A stretch of DNA of 64,000 nt from Marinilabilia sp964403175. Its GTDB lineage: Bacteria; Bacteroidota; Bacteroidia; Bacteroidales; Marinilabiliaceae. The stretch is from positions 10,167 to 74,166 of the forward strand of contig CAYOFH010000003.1 of the NCBI GenBank assembly GCA_964403175.1, written 5' to 3'. Shown here piece by piece: positions 25,153 to 34,464 of the stretch; within the stretch, counting starts at the first letter, position 1; each line of letters begins with the position of its first letter. The notes below the pieces were generated by a model. The model was not told the origin of the DNA. It saw only the letters and a program-made list of their open reading frames with translations, and did no database searches. The translations under genes and the position numbers were made by a program.

Positions 25153-26151
25153 ATGAATATTAATAGTGAATGGTTGAAAAAAGGATTTGTTGACGAAACA
25201 ATTCCTACTGATGTGGATTTAGTGGAAGCTATTAAGAAACTTAAGAAAGATAAGAATGCTCTTTTGATGGCGCATTATTATCAGCCAAATGAGATACAGG
25301 ATATTGCTGATTTTGTGGGTGATAGTCTTGCACTTGCATGGGAAGCATCTAAAACCAATGCTGATATTATTTTATTATCAGGTGTTTTATTTATGGGAGA
25401 AACTGCTAAAATATTATCCCCCGATAAAAAAGTTCTTATTCCTGATTTTAATGCGGGTTGTTCTTTAGCTGACAGTTGTCCTGCCGGAGCTTTTGAAGAT
25501 TTTATTAAACAACATCCAGGGCATACTGTTGTTACTTATGTGAATACAACTGCAGATGTTAAAGCATTGTCCGATATCGTTGTTACTTCAACTAATGCCG
25601 TTAAAATTATAAACAGTATTCCAAAAGATCAGAAAATTATTTTCGGACCCGATAGGAATTTGGGAAATTATTTAGAAAGTATTTCCGGAAGAGATATGGT
25701 TATCTGGGATGGTGCATGTCATGTGCATGAAAAATTTTCAGTGGAAAAGATTATTGATTTAAAGAAAAAATATCCCGAAGCAGAAATAATTGCTCATCCT
25801 GAATGCAAGAAACCTGTACTTATGGTTTCTGATTTTGTCGGAAGCACAGCCAGTTTATTAAAATATACTCAAACGTCTACAGCCAATCAATTCATTGTAG
25901 CTACAGAATCCGGTGTTCTGCACCAGATGCAATTGGCTTCCAAAAATAAAACTTTTATTCCTGCTCCTCCTTCCGATTCTACTTGTGCATGCAATGATTG
26001 CGAGTTTATGCGTTTGAATAACTTGAAGAAGATATACCTTACCCTAAAATATGAATATCCTGAAGTACAGGTGAAAGAGGAAGTAAGAATCAAAGCAATT
26101 AAGCCTATTGAAAAGATGTTTGAATTGTCCGGCGATTTATTATCGAAATAG
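25153..26151 (+). CDS. nadA: Quinolinate synthase A
   Basis: 332 residues. Condenses iminoaspartate with dihydroxyacetone phosphate to quinolinate for NAD synthesis, using an oxygen-sensitive 4Fe-4S cluster. Visible: LMAHYYQPNEIQDIADFVGDSLALAWEA, SGVLFMGETAKILSP and FNAGCSLADSCP (C103, C109). Also present: WDGACHVHE, AHPECKKPVL, STASLLKY and the C-terminal cysteine group CACNDCEFM (C278-C283). No nadB or nadC is adjacent, which is unusual since they often cluster. It is the first plus-strand gene right of the proposed origin. Confidence 0.95.
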   Translation: MNINSEWLKKGFVDETIPTDVDLVEAIKKLKKDKNALLMAHYYQPNEIQDIADFVGDSLALAWEASKTNADIILLSGVLFMGETAKILSPDKKVLIPDFNAGCSLADSCPAGAFEDFIKQHPGHTVVTYVNTTADVKALSDIVVTSTNAVKIINSIPKDQKIIFGPDRNLGNYLESISGRDMVIWDGACHVHEKFSVEKIIDLKKKYPEAEIIAHPECKKPVLMVSDFVGSTASLLKYTQTSTANQFIVATESGVLHQMQLASKNKTFIPAPPSDSTCACNDCEFMRLNNLKKIYLTLKYEYPEVQVKEEVRIKAIKPIEKMFELSGDLLSK

Positions 26152-26356
26152 AATTTTTATCCTATACTTTTAAATCTTTGACATTTTGTGAGTTTTGTTA
26201 GGGCTATTTTGTATTAAATGTTTTACCTTTATGTTGTTGGATTTTAGTTTTGTTTTCTTCCTATGATTTAATTATGAGGTATTTAATTTAAAGAAAATCC
26301 AATTATTTAGACCAATACAAAATATTGAAATTGAAATTTGTCTAAAGAGGTTTTGC

Positions 26357-26740
26357 ATGGATGGGATTTCATTGTTACTTGTTGAAGATAATATTTTGAA
26401 TCAGAAACTTATATTTCTAACTCTGTCGAAATTTGGTTTTAAGATTGATGTGGCCAATAATGGAAGAGAAGCATTGGATAAGCTCGAGAATAAAAGTTAT
26501 GATATAATCCTTATGGATTTAATGATGCCGGTAATGGATGGACTTGAAGCCACCCGGAAAATTAGGGAAAGGGATAAGGAAACCGGAAGTTCAAATATTA
26601 TTATTGGTCTTACTGCTAATACTTATGATGCTGATCGTGATAAATGTCTGAAAGAAGGGATGAATGAATATATGGCAAAACCTTTTGATATAGAGATTTT
26701 TAAAGATATTATAAGTAAATTTGGATTTAGAATTCATTAA
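26357..26740 (+). CDS. Stand-alone response-regulator receiver protein
   Basis: 127 residues, a single REC domain with no output domain. The acidic pair is LLVEDN (E10, D11), the phosphoacceptor D54 is in ILMDLMMPVMDG, and T86 and K108 (AKPF) complete the site. The sequence resembles receiver modules of hybrid histidine kinases (CheY-like phosphorelay). No histidine kinase is adjacent, so it is an orphan that must receive phosphate from a kinase encoded elsewhere. It starts 205 nt after nadA and is separate from ruvB by a promoter. Confidence 0.9.
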   Translation: MDGISLLLVEDNILNQKLIFLTLSKFGFKIDVANNGREALDKLENKSYDIILMDLMMPVMDGLEATRKIRERDKETGSSNIIIGLTANTYDADRDKCLKEGMNEYMAKPFDIEIFKDIISKFGFRIH

Positions 26741-26793
26741 AATTTCCTACTTTCATTTTATCCTTTTTACTATTCAGGAAGTCTTCTAAAATT

Positions 26794-26801
26794 TATTTTT
26801 G
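26794..26801 (+). promoter_or_regulatory. -7 box TATTTTTG for ruvB
   Basis: Perfect consensus 14 nt upstream of the ruvB ATG. The predicted transcript would be almost leaderless. No -33 element seen. Confidence 0.45.
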
Positions 26802-26814
26802 AGATATTTAAGTG

Positions 26815-27834
26815 ATGGAGTTTGATATACGTAATTCGGACGATGAGCAGACCAGAGAACCTGAAATAGAACAAAAATTAAGACCACTTAGTTTTTCTGA
26901 TTTTAAGGGACAATACAAGGTTGTTGAAAACCTTCAAGTATTTGTAAAAGCTGCACTTATGCGCGGCGATGCTCTTGATCATGTCTTACTTCATGGTCCT
27001 CCTGGACTTGGAAAGACCACGTTATCCAATATTATTTCCCACGAATTGGGAGTTGGTTTTAAACTTACAAGTGGTCCTGTACTTGATAAACCCGGAGATC
27101 TGGCAGGAATTCTTACCTCCCTTGAAGCTAATGATGTGCTTTTTATTGATGAGATTCACAGGTTAAGCCCCATTGTAGAAGAATATCTCTATTCTGCTAT
27201 GGAGGATTTTCGTATTGATATAGTAATTGATAAAGGCCCTGGGGCCAAAAGTATTCAGATAGAATTGAACCCTTTCACTATGATTGGTGCGACAACCCGA
27301 AGTGGTCTTCTTACCAGTCCGTTACGTGCACGATTTGGAATTAACTGTCATTTAGAATATTACGATGTGGATGTACTTAAAGGTATTATTTCCCGTTCTG
27401 CTCATATTCTTGATGTTCCTATATTAGAAGATGCCTCAGCTGAAATATCACGAAGAAGTCGTGGTACTCCGCGCATTGCCAATTCATTGTTAAGACGTGT
27501 ACGTGATTTTGCTCTTGTTAAAGGAAATGGAAGTATAGATATGGACATTACTAAAATGAGTCTTGAAGCTCTGGATATTGATCAACATGGATTAGATCAG
27601 ATGGACCATAAAATCTTGCTTACTATTATGGATAAATTCAATGGAGGACCAGTGGGTTTAACTACAATAGCTACTGCAATAGGTGAGGATTCAGGCACTA
27701 TTGAAGAAGTTTATGAACCTTTTTTAATCAAAGAAGGGTTTATTAAACGTACACCAAGAGGCAGGATGATTACTCCTTTGGCATATGCTCATTTTGGAAG
27801 GGAAATGGGATCATCTCAGGCTTCATTGTTTTAA
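26815..27834 (+). CDS. ruvB: Holliday junction branch-migration ATPase RuvB
   Basis: 339 residues. Hexameric AAA+ motor that drives Holliday junction migration with RuvA. Walker A is GPPGLGKTT (residues 61-69), Walker B is FIDEIHR (D112, E113), sensor 1 is GATTRSGLL, the arginine finger is in SPLRARFG, and a C-terminal winged helix follows (ends FGREMGSSQASLF). The N-terminal RPLSFSDFKGQ is typical. The ATG at 26815 was chosen over a GTG one codon upstream. ruvA and ruvC are not in the window. It is 22 nt before the flippase gene. Confidence 0.96.
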   Translation: MEFDIRNSDDEQTREPEIEQKLRPLSFSDFKGQYKVVENLQVFVKAALMRGDALDHVLLHGPPGLGKTTLSNIISHELGVGFKLTSGPVLDKPGDLAGILTSLEANDVLFIDEIHRLSPIVEEYLYSAMEDFRIDIVIDKGPGAKSIQIELNPFTMIGATTRSGLLTSPLRARFGINCHLEYYDVDVLKGIISRSAHILDVPILEDASAEISRRSRGTPRIANSLLRRVRDFALVKGNGSIDMDITKMSLEALDIDQHGLDQMDHKILLTIMDKFNGGPVGLTTIATAIGEDSGTIEEVYEPFLIKEGFIKRTPRGRMITPLAYAHFGREMGSSQASLF

Positions 27835-27856
27835 TTAATATAATCCAATCTGCAGT

Positions 27857-29320
27857 ATGTCCCTGAGCCTTAAGAAACTTGCCGGAGAAACAGTGATCTA
27901 TGGTGCTTCCACCATGATTGGACGATTATTGAATTGGCTATTAATGCCTTTTTATATTCGTACTCTGACCACGTTTGAGTATGGAGTGGTTGTTAATTTT
28001 TATGGACTGATTTCTGTTCTTTTAGTTGTCCTTACTTACGGACTTGAAACAGGATTTTTCAGGTTTTCAGGGAAAAATTATGATGAAAACTCCATTTTTA
28101 AAACTTTATTAGCATTGCTGGGAATTACCAGTGGTGGTTTTTTTCTTTCAGGCGTTTTTTTACACGGATATATAAGCAATGTGTTTTATGGGGGAGATCA
28201 TTCATTTTCTATTTTACTTGTATTTTTGATTCTTGGGATAGATTCTTTTACAGCTCTTCCATTTGCAAAATTACGACTTCATAACAGAGCTGTTAGATTT
28301 GGGATCATTAAGCTTCTTAATATTGGAGCTAATATATTTTTTAATTTGTTTTTTCTTTTATTGATGCCTTTTCTAATTAAGCATCATCATGTCAGTTCTG
28401 AGATTATTTCCTTATATAATCTCTTTGATGGCATTTTTTATGTATTTCTTAGTAATGCTTTAAGTAGTTTAATTACTTTTTTATTACTAATTCCTGAGAT
28501 TATAAATTTAGAAGCCATTGTAGAATTCCGTCTTATTAAGCCTGTATTAATTTATTCGCTTCCGGTATTATTTGTTGGTATTACCGGGATGTTGACTCAG
28601 AACATTGATAAAATTCTTTTACCAGCTTTATTAGATAATGGAGGGTTCTCTCAATTAGCTGTTTATGGTGCAAATTTTAAGATTGGCGTTTTGATGAGTC
28701 TATTCACGCAATCTTTCAGATTTGCTTTTGAACCTTTTTTCTTTAAAAATAAGGGAGAAGGAAAACAGGTTTATGCAACGGTAATGAATTATTTCATTTT
28801 TTTAGGATTAATGATTTTTCTTGGAGTTACACTATTTATTGATGTAATAAATATTGTTTTAACCTCGGAGTATATTCAAGGTAATTCTATAATTCCAATT
28901 GTTTTAATAGCTCTTCTTTTTTACGGAATTTACTTCAATTTATCCTTATGGTATAAACTTACCGATCGTACATGGATAGGGGCTGTTTTTAGTACTGTTG
29001 GTGCTGTTATAACCATCAGTTTAAATATAGTATTGGTACCTTCTGTAGGTATTATAGGTTCAGCAATTGCTTTGCTATGCGGATATTTTGTTATGATGAT
29101 ATTATCTGGTTATTTTGGAAGGAAATATTATCCTGTTCCATATCAGATAGAGAAATATATAACTTATTTTATTGTCGCTGGAATGGTCTTTTTTGTCAAC
29201 CGGCAGGTGATTATTGAAAATGAATATTTTTCCTATCTCTTTAAAGCAGTTATATTTGCTTTATTTATTGGTTCATTTTTTGTAATAAACAGATATGATA
29301 AAAGTAAAATTAGTAAATAA
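27857..29320 (+). CDS. Polysaccharide flippase (Wzx/MATE-like)
   Basis: 487 residues with about 12-14 membrane helices. The N-terminus KKLAGETVIYGASTMIGRLLNWLLMPFYIRTLTTFEYGVVV is typical of the oligosaccharide flippase (MVF/Wzx) superfamily. It is expected to flip a lipid-linked saccharide or other lipid across the cytoplasmic membrane. No glycan biosynthesis cluster surrounds it, so the substrate may be a housekeeping envelope precursor. Its last 26 bp overlap dut, showing tight co-transcription. Confidence 0.87.
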   Translation: MSLSLKKLAGETVIYGASTMIGRLLNWLLMPFYIRTLTTFEYGVVVNFYGLISVLLVVLTYGLETGFFRFSGKNYDENSIFKTLLALLGITSGGFFLSGVFLHGYISNVFYGGDHSFSILLVFLILGIDSFTALPFAKLRLHNRAVRFGIIKLLNIGANIFFNLFFLLLMPFLIKHHHVSSEIISLYNLFDGIFYVFLSNALSSLITFLLLIPEIINLEAIVEFRLIKPVLIYSLPVLFVGITGMLTQNIDKILLPALLDNGGFSQLAVYGANFKIGVLMSLFTQSFRFAFEPFFFKNKGEGKQVYATVMNYFIFLGLMIFLGVTLFIDVINIVLTSEYIQGNSIIPIVLIALLFYGIYFNLSLWYKLTDRTWIGAVFSTVGAVITISLNIVLVPSVGIIGSAIALLCGYFVMMILSGYFGRKYYPVPYQIEKYITYFIVAGMVFFVNRQVIIENEYFSYLFKAVIFALFIGSFFVINRYDKSKISK

Positions 29321-29729
29321 AAGCAATAATGAAGTACCTCATTTTGCGACCGAGGGTTCAGCAGGGGTTGATTTAAGAGCATTTATTGATAAACCTTTTG
29401 TACTTAAACCGCTACAGAGAGCTATGGTGCCTACGGGTATTTTTATTGAATTACCAATTGGCACGGAAGCGCAAATCAGGCCCAGAAGCGGATTGGCTGC
29501 CAAAAGTGGCATTACTGTCCTTAATTCACCCGGAACCATTGATTGTGATTATCGGGGGGAAATTAAAGTAATTCTTGTTAATTTATCTAATGATGATTTT
29601 CAGATAAATAATGGGGATCGTATTTGTCAGATGGTTATTCACCGGTATGAAAGATTTGAATGGGAAAATGTTCTTGAATTAAATGAAAGTGACAGGGGGA
29701 AAGGTGGCTTTGGTCATACAGGTATTTAA
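29295..29729 (+). CDS. dut: dUTP diphosphatase
   Basis: 144 residues, trimeric dUTPase. All five motifs can be read: AGVDLRA, RPRSGLA, LNSPGTIDCDYRGEI, DRICQMVI and the flexible glycine-rich C-terminus GKGGFGHTG. Converts dUTP to dUMP, preventing uracil incorporation and feeding thymidylate synthesis. It begins inside the flippase gene and is followed 31 nt later by a TPR lipoprotein, so the cluster is one transcription unit. Confidence 0.96.
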   Translation: MIKVKLVNKSNNEVPHFATEGSAGVDLRAFIDKPFVLKPLQRAMVPTGIFIELPIGTEAQIRPRSGLAAKSGITVLNSPGTIDCDYRGEIKVILVNLSNDDFQINNGDRICQMVIHRYERFEWENVLELNESDRGKGGFGHTGI

Positions 29730-29760
29730 TTTTTGCCTTTGTAATATCAAAAACAGGTTA

Positions 29761-31515
29761 ATGAAATATTTATTTTTAGTTGCAGCAGTAGTTATTTTTT
29801 CCGGTTGTGGTTCAATAAAAAAGAGCAGTAATCAGGATAAGCAAAATGATAATAAGGAATTTAAAGAGATTGTTCTGGATGATGAACAACAAAGGAAATT
29901 TAATTATTATTTTTTTGAAGGGAACAGACATAAAGCTTTAAATGAATCAAATAAAAGTTTTATGTACTTTGCTGAGGCTTTGAAAATTGATTCTACAAGC
30001 TCGGCAAGTGCTTATGAATTATCACGTCTTCTTCTTGCAAGTGAGAATCTTAATGAAGCTGAAGAATTGATGAGGCGTGCTGTAAAATATAGTCCACGCA
30101 ATAAATTCTATATTAATTTGTATTCCAGAATTCTTCAGTCTAACGGAAAAGGGGAAGAGGCAGTAAGAGTTGCAGAAAGAATTACTGACTTAAAGGATGC
30201 TAATGTGGATGATTTATATTTTGTATCTCAGGTTAATATACAAAATGAGCGTTATGAACAAGCTGTAGATGTTTTAAATATTATTGAGAAACAGGTAGGT
30301 ATAAATGAGAATTTGATTTTTGAAAAGGTTCAGTTACATCTGGAAAATGGACAAATTAAAAAAGCTGAAAATGAAATTTTAGGTTTGGTGAATAAATTTC
30401 CGGGAAATAATGATTTCAAAATCATTTTAGGAGATTTTTATCTGGAACATGAAGATTTAAAAAAAGCTTTTCAGCAATATAATGAAGTTTCTTCTAAAGA
30501 ACCCAACAATGGAAAAGTTCGTTTTTCATTAGCTAATTATTATCTTGAGAAAGGTGATACTACTCAGTTTAAAGAAAATTTAATGAAGGGATTTTCTTCT
30601 GAAAACGTTGATTTTGAAAACAAATTGAGAAGGCTCGTTCCTTTTGTTTCTGGTAAAGATATTTCTGAAAATCCTTTGAATAAACAAGATTTTTTAACAG
30701 TTTTTGAATTATTGATAGATAAACACCCATACAGACCTGAGGCATATGCTGCTTATGCAGACTTTTTGAAATCAGAAGAGGATTTTGAAGGTGCTAAAGA
30801 GATTCTTGAAAATTCACTACAATTAGATGCCTCTCAACCTGAAATTTGGCAGGAGTATCTTTTTTTGCTTTCATCACAGGATGATAATGACCTTTTTGCG
30901 GAAAAAACTGCTGAGGCCGTTACCTTTTTCCCCGATATTCCTCTATTCCGCTTATTTCATGGAGTTTCATTATTTCAAATTGATAAAATTGAGGAGGCTG
31001 TTGAAACTCTTGAAAAGGGTTTGAAACATATCGACGAGAATGATGACTTAAAACAACGTTTTCATGCCTATTTAGGAGATTTTTATCATTCTCTTGACAG
31101 TATATCCAAATCTTTTGAACATTACGAATATGCCCTTGAAATTGATGAAAATGATTTGATGGTTTTGAATAACTACAGTTATTATTTATCAGTTAAGGGA
31201 GAAAATCTGGATAAAGCTGAAAGAATGAGTGCGCGTACTATTGAATTAGAACCTGGAAATGCTACTTTTTTAGATACATATGCATGGATCTTATTTAAAA
31301 AGGGACAGTTTTCAGAGGCTAAATTTATCATAGAGCGGGCGATAGATAATATGGAAGAACCTTCTGGTGTCATTATCGAGCATTACGGGGATATTTTATT
31401 TAAGAATGGCGACAAAGAAGGTGCTTTGGAGCAGTGGGAAAAAGCTATTGAATTGGAAGAATATTCTGATTTTTTACAGCAAAAGATCGAGGAAAAAAAG
31501 TATATAGATGAGTAA
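29761..31515 (+). CDS. TPR-repeat lipoprotein
   Basis: 584 residues. The signal peptide MKYLFLVAAVVIFSGC ends in a lipobox with C16, so it is a lipoprotein; this sets the start at 29761 rather than 29683. The rest is a long TPR solenoid (for example SASAYELSRLLLASENLNEAEELMRRAVKYSP, AYAAYADFLKSEEDFEGAKEILENSLQLD, ATFLDTYAWILFKKGQFSEAKFIIERA). TPRs mediate protein contacts, suggesting a scaffold in envelope assembly. Its stop overlaps the start of the DUF4292 gene. Function unknown. Confidence 0.85.
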   Translation: MKYLFLVAAVVIFSGCGSIKKSSNQDKQNDNKEFKEIVLDDEQQRKFNYYFFEGNRHKALNESNKSFMYFAEALKIDSTSSASAYELSRLLLASENLNEAEELMRRAVKYSPRNKFYINLYSRILQSNGKGEEAVRVAERITDLKDANVDDLYFVSQVNIQNERYEQAVDVLNIIEKQVGINENLIFEKVQLHLENGQIKKAENEILGLVNKFPGNNDFKIILGDFYLEHEDLKKAFQQYNEVSSKEPNNGKVRFSLANYYLEKGDTTQFKENLMKGFSSENVDFENKLRRLVPFVSGKDISENPLNKQDFLTVFELLIDKHPYRPEAYAAYADFLKSEEDFEGAKEILENSLQLDASQPEIWQEYLFLLSSQDDNDLFAEKTAEAVTFFPDIPLFRLFHGVSLFQIDKIEEAVETLEKGLKHIDENDDLKQRFHAYLGDFYHSLDSISKSFEHYEYALEIDENDLMVLNNYSYYLSVKGENLDKAERMSARTIELEPGNATFLDTYAWILFKKGQFSEAKFIIERAIDNMEEPSGVIIEHYGDILFKNGDKEGALEQWEKAIELEEYSDFLQQKIEEKKYIDE

Positions 31516-32338
31516 AAACTATATTTATACAATAATTTTCAGCATTGTTTTTATCACCGGATGTAAGACGAAAAAGATTGTTTCTGATGATGCTGCATAT
31601 GTAATTCCTATTAAAAAGAGGGATTTGGTTGAACGTGTTGACAAAAATTTCAAGAACGTTCGGAATATTTTTTTTTCCAAGTCTTTGGTTCAATTTGAAT
31701 CTGATAAGGTAAATCAAACCTTTCGTACAAATATTTTTTTGGATATTGATAATAATATCAGGATTAGTATTTTAGCTCCACTGGGAATAGAGGTTGCAAG
31801 AATTTCTTTGGAACCTGATAGTGTTTTTATTATTGATCGTATGAACAGGCAAGTTGTCTATACTGATTACGATGAGGCACGAAGGAAATTTGGTATTGAA
31901 GTTGATTTTTCTTCTATGCAGAATATATTGTTGAATCGGACCTTTAGTCTTTTTGAATCTCAGGATATCAATCTCCATGATTATCATCTTGGTATAGAAA
32001 ATCAACAGTATAAGCTTAGCTCTGTGAAAGAAAAATCAAGGCCTTTTTTCTCAAAAAAGAATGAACCGATTTTGCACAAAATGTGGATTCAGCCCCGGAG
32101 GTTTTCATTAAATCGTACATCCTTTACAGAATCAGCAAAGAATTTAAGGTTGGATATTAATTACGAGGATTTTGCAGAGGAGGCCCGAGGTTTTTATTTT
32201 CCAAAAAAGGTAATATTTTCCGGGAATAAAGGATTACAGCAAATATCACTGGTTATTAAACATAATAGTTTGGATATTAATAGTGAAAAGAGTATTTCGT
32301 TTCATATACCTGACAAATATGACAAAATTTATAGGTAG
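31508..32338 (+). CDS. DUF4292 lipoprotein (LolB-like fold inferred)
   Basis: 276 residues. N-terminal lipoprotein signal with FITGC (C19). The body matches the phylum-restricted DUF4292 pattern: FKNVRNIFFSKSLVQFESDKVNQTFRTNIFLDIDNNIRISILAPLGIEVARISLEPDSVFIIDRMNRQVVY. That series of strands resembles the LolA/LolB lipoprotein-carrier fold, so a role in outer-membrane lipoprotein or lipid handling is a reasonable inference. It overlaps both neighbours by 8 and 20 bp, implying translational coupling with the TPR and EnvC-like proteins. Confidence 0.82.
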   Translation: MSKNYIYTIIFSIVFITGCKTKKIVSDDAAYVIPIKKRDLVERVDKNFKNVRNIFFSKSLVQFESDKVNQTFRTNIFLDIDNNIRISILAPLGIEVARISLEPDSVFIIDRMNRQVVYTDYDEARRKFGIEVDFSSMQNILLNRTFSLFESQDINLHDYHLGIENQQYKLSSVKEKSRPFFSKKNEPILHKMWIQPRRFSLNRTSFTESAKNLRLDINYEDFAEEARGFYFPKKVIFSGNKGLQQISLVIKHNSLDINSEKSISFHIPDKYDKIYR

Positions 32339-33476
32339 TATTGTTTTTCTTCTGTTTTTGTCTTTTTGTCCTATTACTTCTCAAAATATTGAGAATCTTA
32401 GAAAGGAAAGAGAAACTCTTCTGGAGGAAATTAATAATACCTCCCGGTTGATTCAGGAGAAAAAGGAAACCCGATTAGATAATTTGAGGGAATTAAACCT
32501 TATTGAAAGAGAAATTAAATCCAGGGAAAGACTCATTGCAAATTTTCAGGATGAGATTCATCATCTTGATTCGCAGATAGAAATTAATCAGATGTTGGTT
32601 AATGATCTCGAACAAGATATTCTTGATATCAAAGAAGAATATGCCAGACTTATCAGAGATTCTTATCAGAGGAAAGGTGATTTAAATACGTTAATGTTTT
32701 TGTTTAGCTCCAAAGATTTTAGTGAAGGTTATTTGCGATATCGGCTTTTTAAAGAATATAGCCGTTACCGGCAAAAGCAAGGTGAATTATTGATTGAGAA
32801 TCAATCAAAGGTTACTGCCTTATTGAAAGAAATTCAGCAACAAAGGAGTGAAAAGGAAGAAGTTTTAGCAACTGTTGAAAATGAATTAGGAAGTTTGAAG
32901 GAGAATCAAAATCGGAAATCCAGGTTAATCAGTAGGTTAAATAATGAACAGCAATGGTTGCAGGAAAGTTTAAGGGCTAAAGAGCAGTCCGCTGCTCAAC
33001 TGGAAGATAAAATACGTGAGCTTATTGCCGCTCAGAAAAAAGATAATATTAATGTAGCAGAGTCCGGAGAATTTTCAGACCGTATGGGTCAATTAACCTG
33101 GCCGGTAAAGCAGGGTGTTATAGTAAATTCTTTTGGAGAGCATCGTCATCCTGTATTGAAGAATGTTACTATAAAAAATAATGGCATTGATATTAGAGTT
33201 ACCGGAACTTCTGATGCTTTTTCTGTGCATAATGGAACCGTTTCCACCGTCGTTGCTATACCTGGGCTTAATAAGGCTGTAATCATTCGTCATGGAAAAT
33301 TTTTAACGGTTTACGGTAATTTAGTTGATGTTTTCGTTTCTAAGGGCGATATTGTATCAGCAGGACAAAGCATTGGAAAAATTTTAGAAGAGGATAGTGA
33401 AATGAAAGATGTTTTGCATTTTGAAATATGGGAAGAAAACACCAAATTAGACCCTGAACAATGGCTTTTACGTTAA
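32319..33476 (+). CDS. envC: EnvC-like murein hydrolase activator with degenerate LytM domain
   Basis: 385 residues: signal peptide (to ITSQ), long coiled coil (~22-245), then a LytM/M23 domain. Three of four canonical M23 residues are altered: the HxGxD histidine is N287 (D291 kept), the YxH histidine is N334, and the first His of HxH is V365 (H367 kept). As in E. coli EnvC, it probably lacks peptidase activity and instead activates an amidase at the division site. The start at 32319 was chosen because the signal peptide begins there; the longer frame from 32283 has no such N-terminus. Translationally coupled to DUF4292. Confidence 0.85.
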   Translation: MTKFIGSIVFLLFLSFCPITSQNIENLRKERETLLEEINNTSRLIQEKKETRLDNLRELNLIEREIKSRERLIANFQDEIHHLDSQIEINQMLVNDLEQDILDIKEEYARLIRDSYQRKGDLNTLMFLFSSKDFSEGYLRYRLFKEYSRYRQKQGELLIENQSKVTALLKEIQQQRSEKEEVLATVENELGSLKENQNRKSRLISRLNNEQQWLQESLRAKEQSAAQLEDKIRELIAAQKKDNINVAESGEFSDRMGQLTWPVKQGVIVNSFGEHRHPVLKNVTIKNNGIDIRVTGTSDAFSVHNGTVSTVVAIPGLNKAVIIRHGKFLTVYGNLVDVFVSKGDIVSAGQSIGKILEEDSEMKDVLHFEIWEENTKLDPEQWLLR

Positions 33477-33590
33477 TAAATAAAAAAATATGATTAATTT
33501 AGAAACTCTTTTTATGTACGAGAGTATAAAATAGTGTAATTTAGTAGTATTATTATCCCGGGCTGTTCAAAATTTGTGGTAGTGAATAAA

Positions 33591-33977
33591 ATGGTTTTTA
33601 AATCTGAAGTTAAGAATATCAATCTTGTGGAGAGGTTGATTGATGATATTTCTGCAAAATATCAACTTCATTCTGATGTTTATGGTAAATTGTTATTGGC
33701 TGTTGTTGAAGGCGTCAATAATGCAATTGTGCATGGAAATAAACTCGAGAGTGATAAAGATGTTGTTTTGCAATACGAAATATCAGATAAGGATATCCAG
33801 TTTATTATTACTGACAGTGGTCCTGGATTTAACTACAAAGACCTACCTGATCCTACCAAACCAGAGAATATTGAAAAAACTCATGGCAGAGGTATTTTTC
33901 TTATGAATCATCTTGCCGATGAAGTTGAATTTAATGATAAAGGAAATGAAGTAAAAGTAGTCTTTTATTTATCATAA
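33591..33977 (+). CDS. Anti-sigma-type ATP-binding protein (RsbW/SpoIIAB-like)
   Basis: 128 residues, a lone HATPase_c_2 domain. N box VVEGVNNAIVHGN, G1 box ITDSGPGFNY and G2-like THGRGIFLMNHLAD are visible. Such proteins are serine kinases that hold partner-switching sigma factors or anti-anti-sigma proteins; no sigma or STAS partner is adjacent. Start choice is uncertain: ATG 33591 is used, with GTG 33576 or 33582 as alternatives. ybeY starts 5 nt after the stop, so they are likely co-transcribed. Confidence 0.82.
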   Translation: MVFKSEVKNINLVERLIDDISAKYQLHSDVYGKLLLAVVEGVNNAIVHGNKLESDKDVVLQYEISDKDIQFIITDSGPGFNYKDLPDPTKPENIEKTHGRGIFLMNHLADEVEFNDKGNEVKVVFYLS

Positions 33978-33982
33978 TTAGC

Positions 33983-34411
33983 GTGCCTATTTCCTTTTCT
34001 ACATATGACATTGAATATAGACTCCCGGATAAGGATAAAATAGACCACTGGATTACCGAATTTATTGAAAGTAAGGGATTTAGAGTAGGAGAGATAAATT
34101 ATCTTTTTTGCTCTGAAGATTATATTTTAGAATCCAATAATAAATTTCTCTCTCATAACTATACTACAGATATTATTACCTTTGATTATTCTACCAAACG
34201 TAAAATATCCGGTGATATTCTTATTAGTATTCCAACAGTTAGTTCAAATGCTGAACGATTTGGTGTATCTTTTTATAATGAACTTTTAAGAGTTATTATT
34301 CATGGAGTGCTTCATTTGATAGGATTTGACGATCATTCAGATGAAGAAAAAGCTGTCATGCGAAAAAATGAAAATTTAGCTTTGCTTTTTTACGAAACAA
34401 ATTTTCATTAA
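33983..34411 (+). CDS. ybeY: Endoribonuclease YbeY (rRNA maturation factor)
   Basis: 142 residues, GTG start. The zinc site HGVLHLIGFDDH matches HxxxHxxGxDH. TTDIITFDY and SGDILISI are the family's other marks. YbeY acts in 16S rRNA 3'-end maturation and ribosome quality control. The GTG is the start giving the family-typical length and sits 5 nt after the preceding stop. The following mnmG has its own promoter box. Confidence 0.92.
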   Translation: MPISFSTYDIEYRLPDKDKIDHWITEFIESKGFRVGEINYLFCSEDYILESNNKFLSHNYTTDIITFDYSTKRKISGDILISIPTVSSNAERFGVSFYNELLRVIIHGVLHLIGFDDHSDEEKAVMRKNENLALLFYETNFH

Positions 34412-34418
34412 CTCTTGT

Positions 34419-34426
34419 TATCTTTG
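34419..34426 (+). promoter_or_regulatory. -7 box TATCTTTG for mnmG
   Basis: Perfect consensus 8 nt after the ybeY stop and 39 nt before the mnmG ATG. No -33 TTTG at the right spacing. Confidence 0.62.
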
Positions 34427-34464
34427 CTGAGTTTTATTTCTTTTTTTTTGAACTATCGATTTAT

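Noticed and set aside
29683..29760. Upstream start for the TPR lipoprotein
   Set aside because: It overlaps dut and would bury the lipoprotein signal; the ATG at 29761 gives a proper signal and lipobox.
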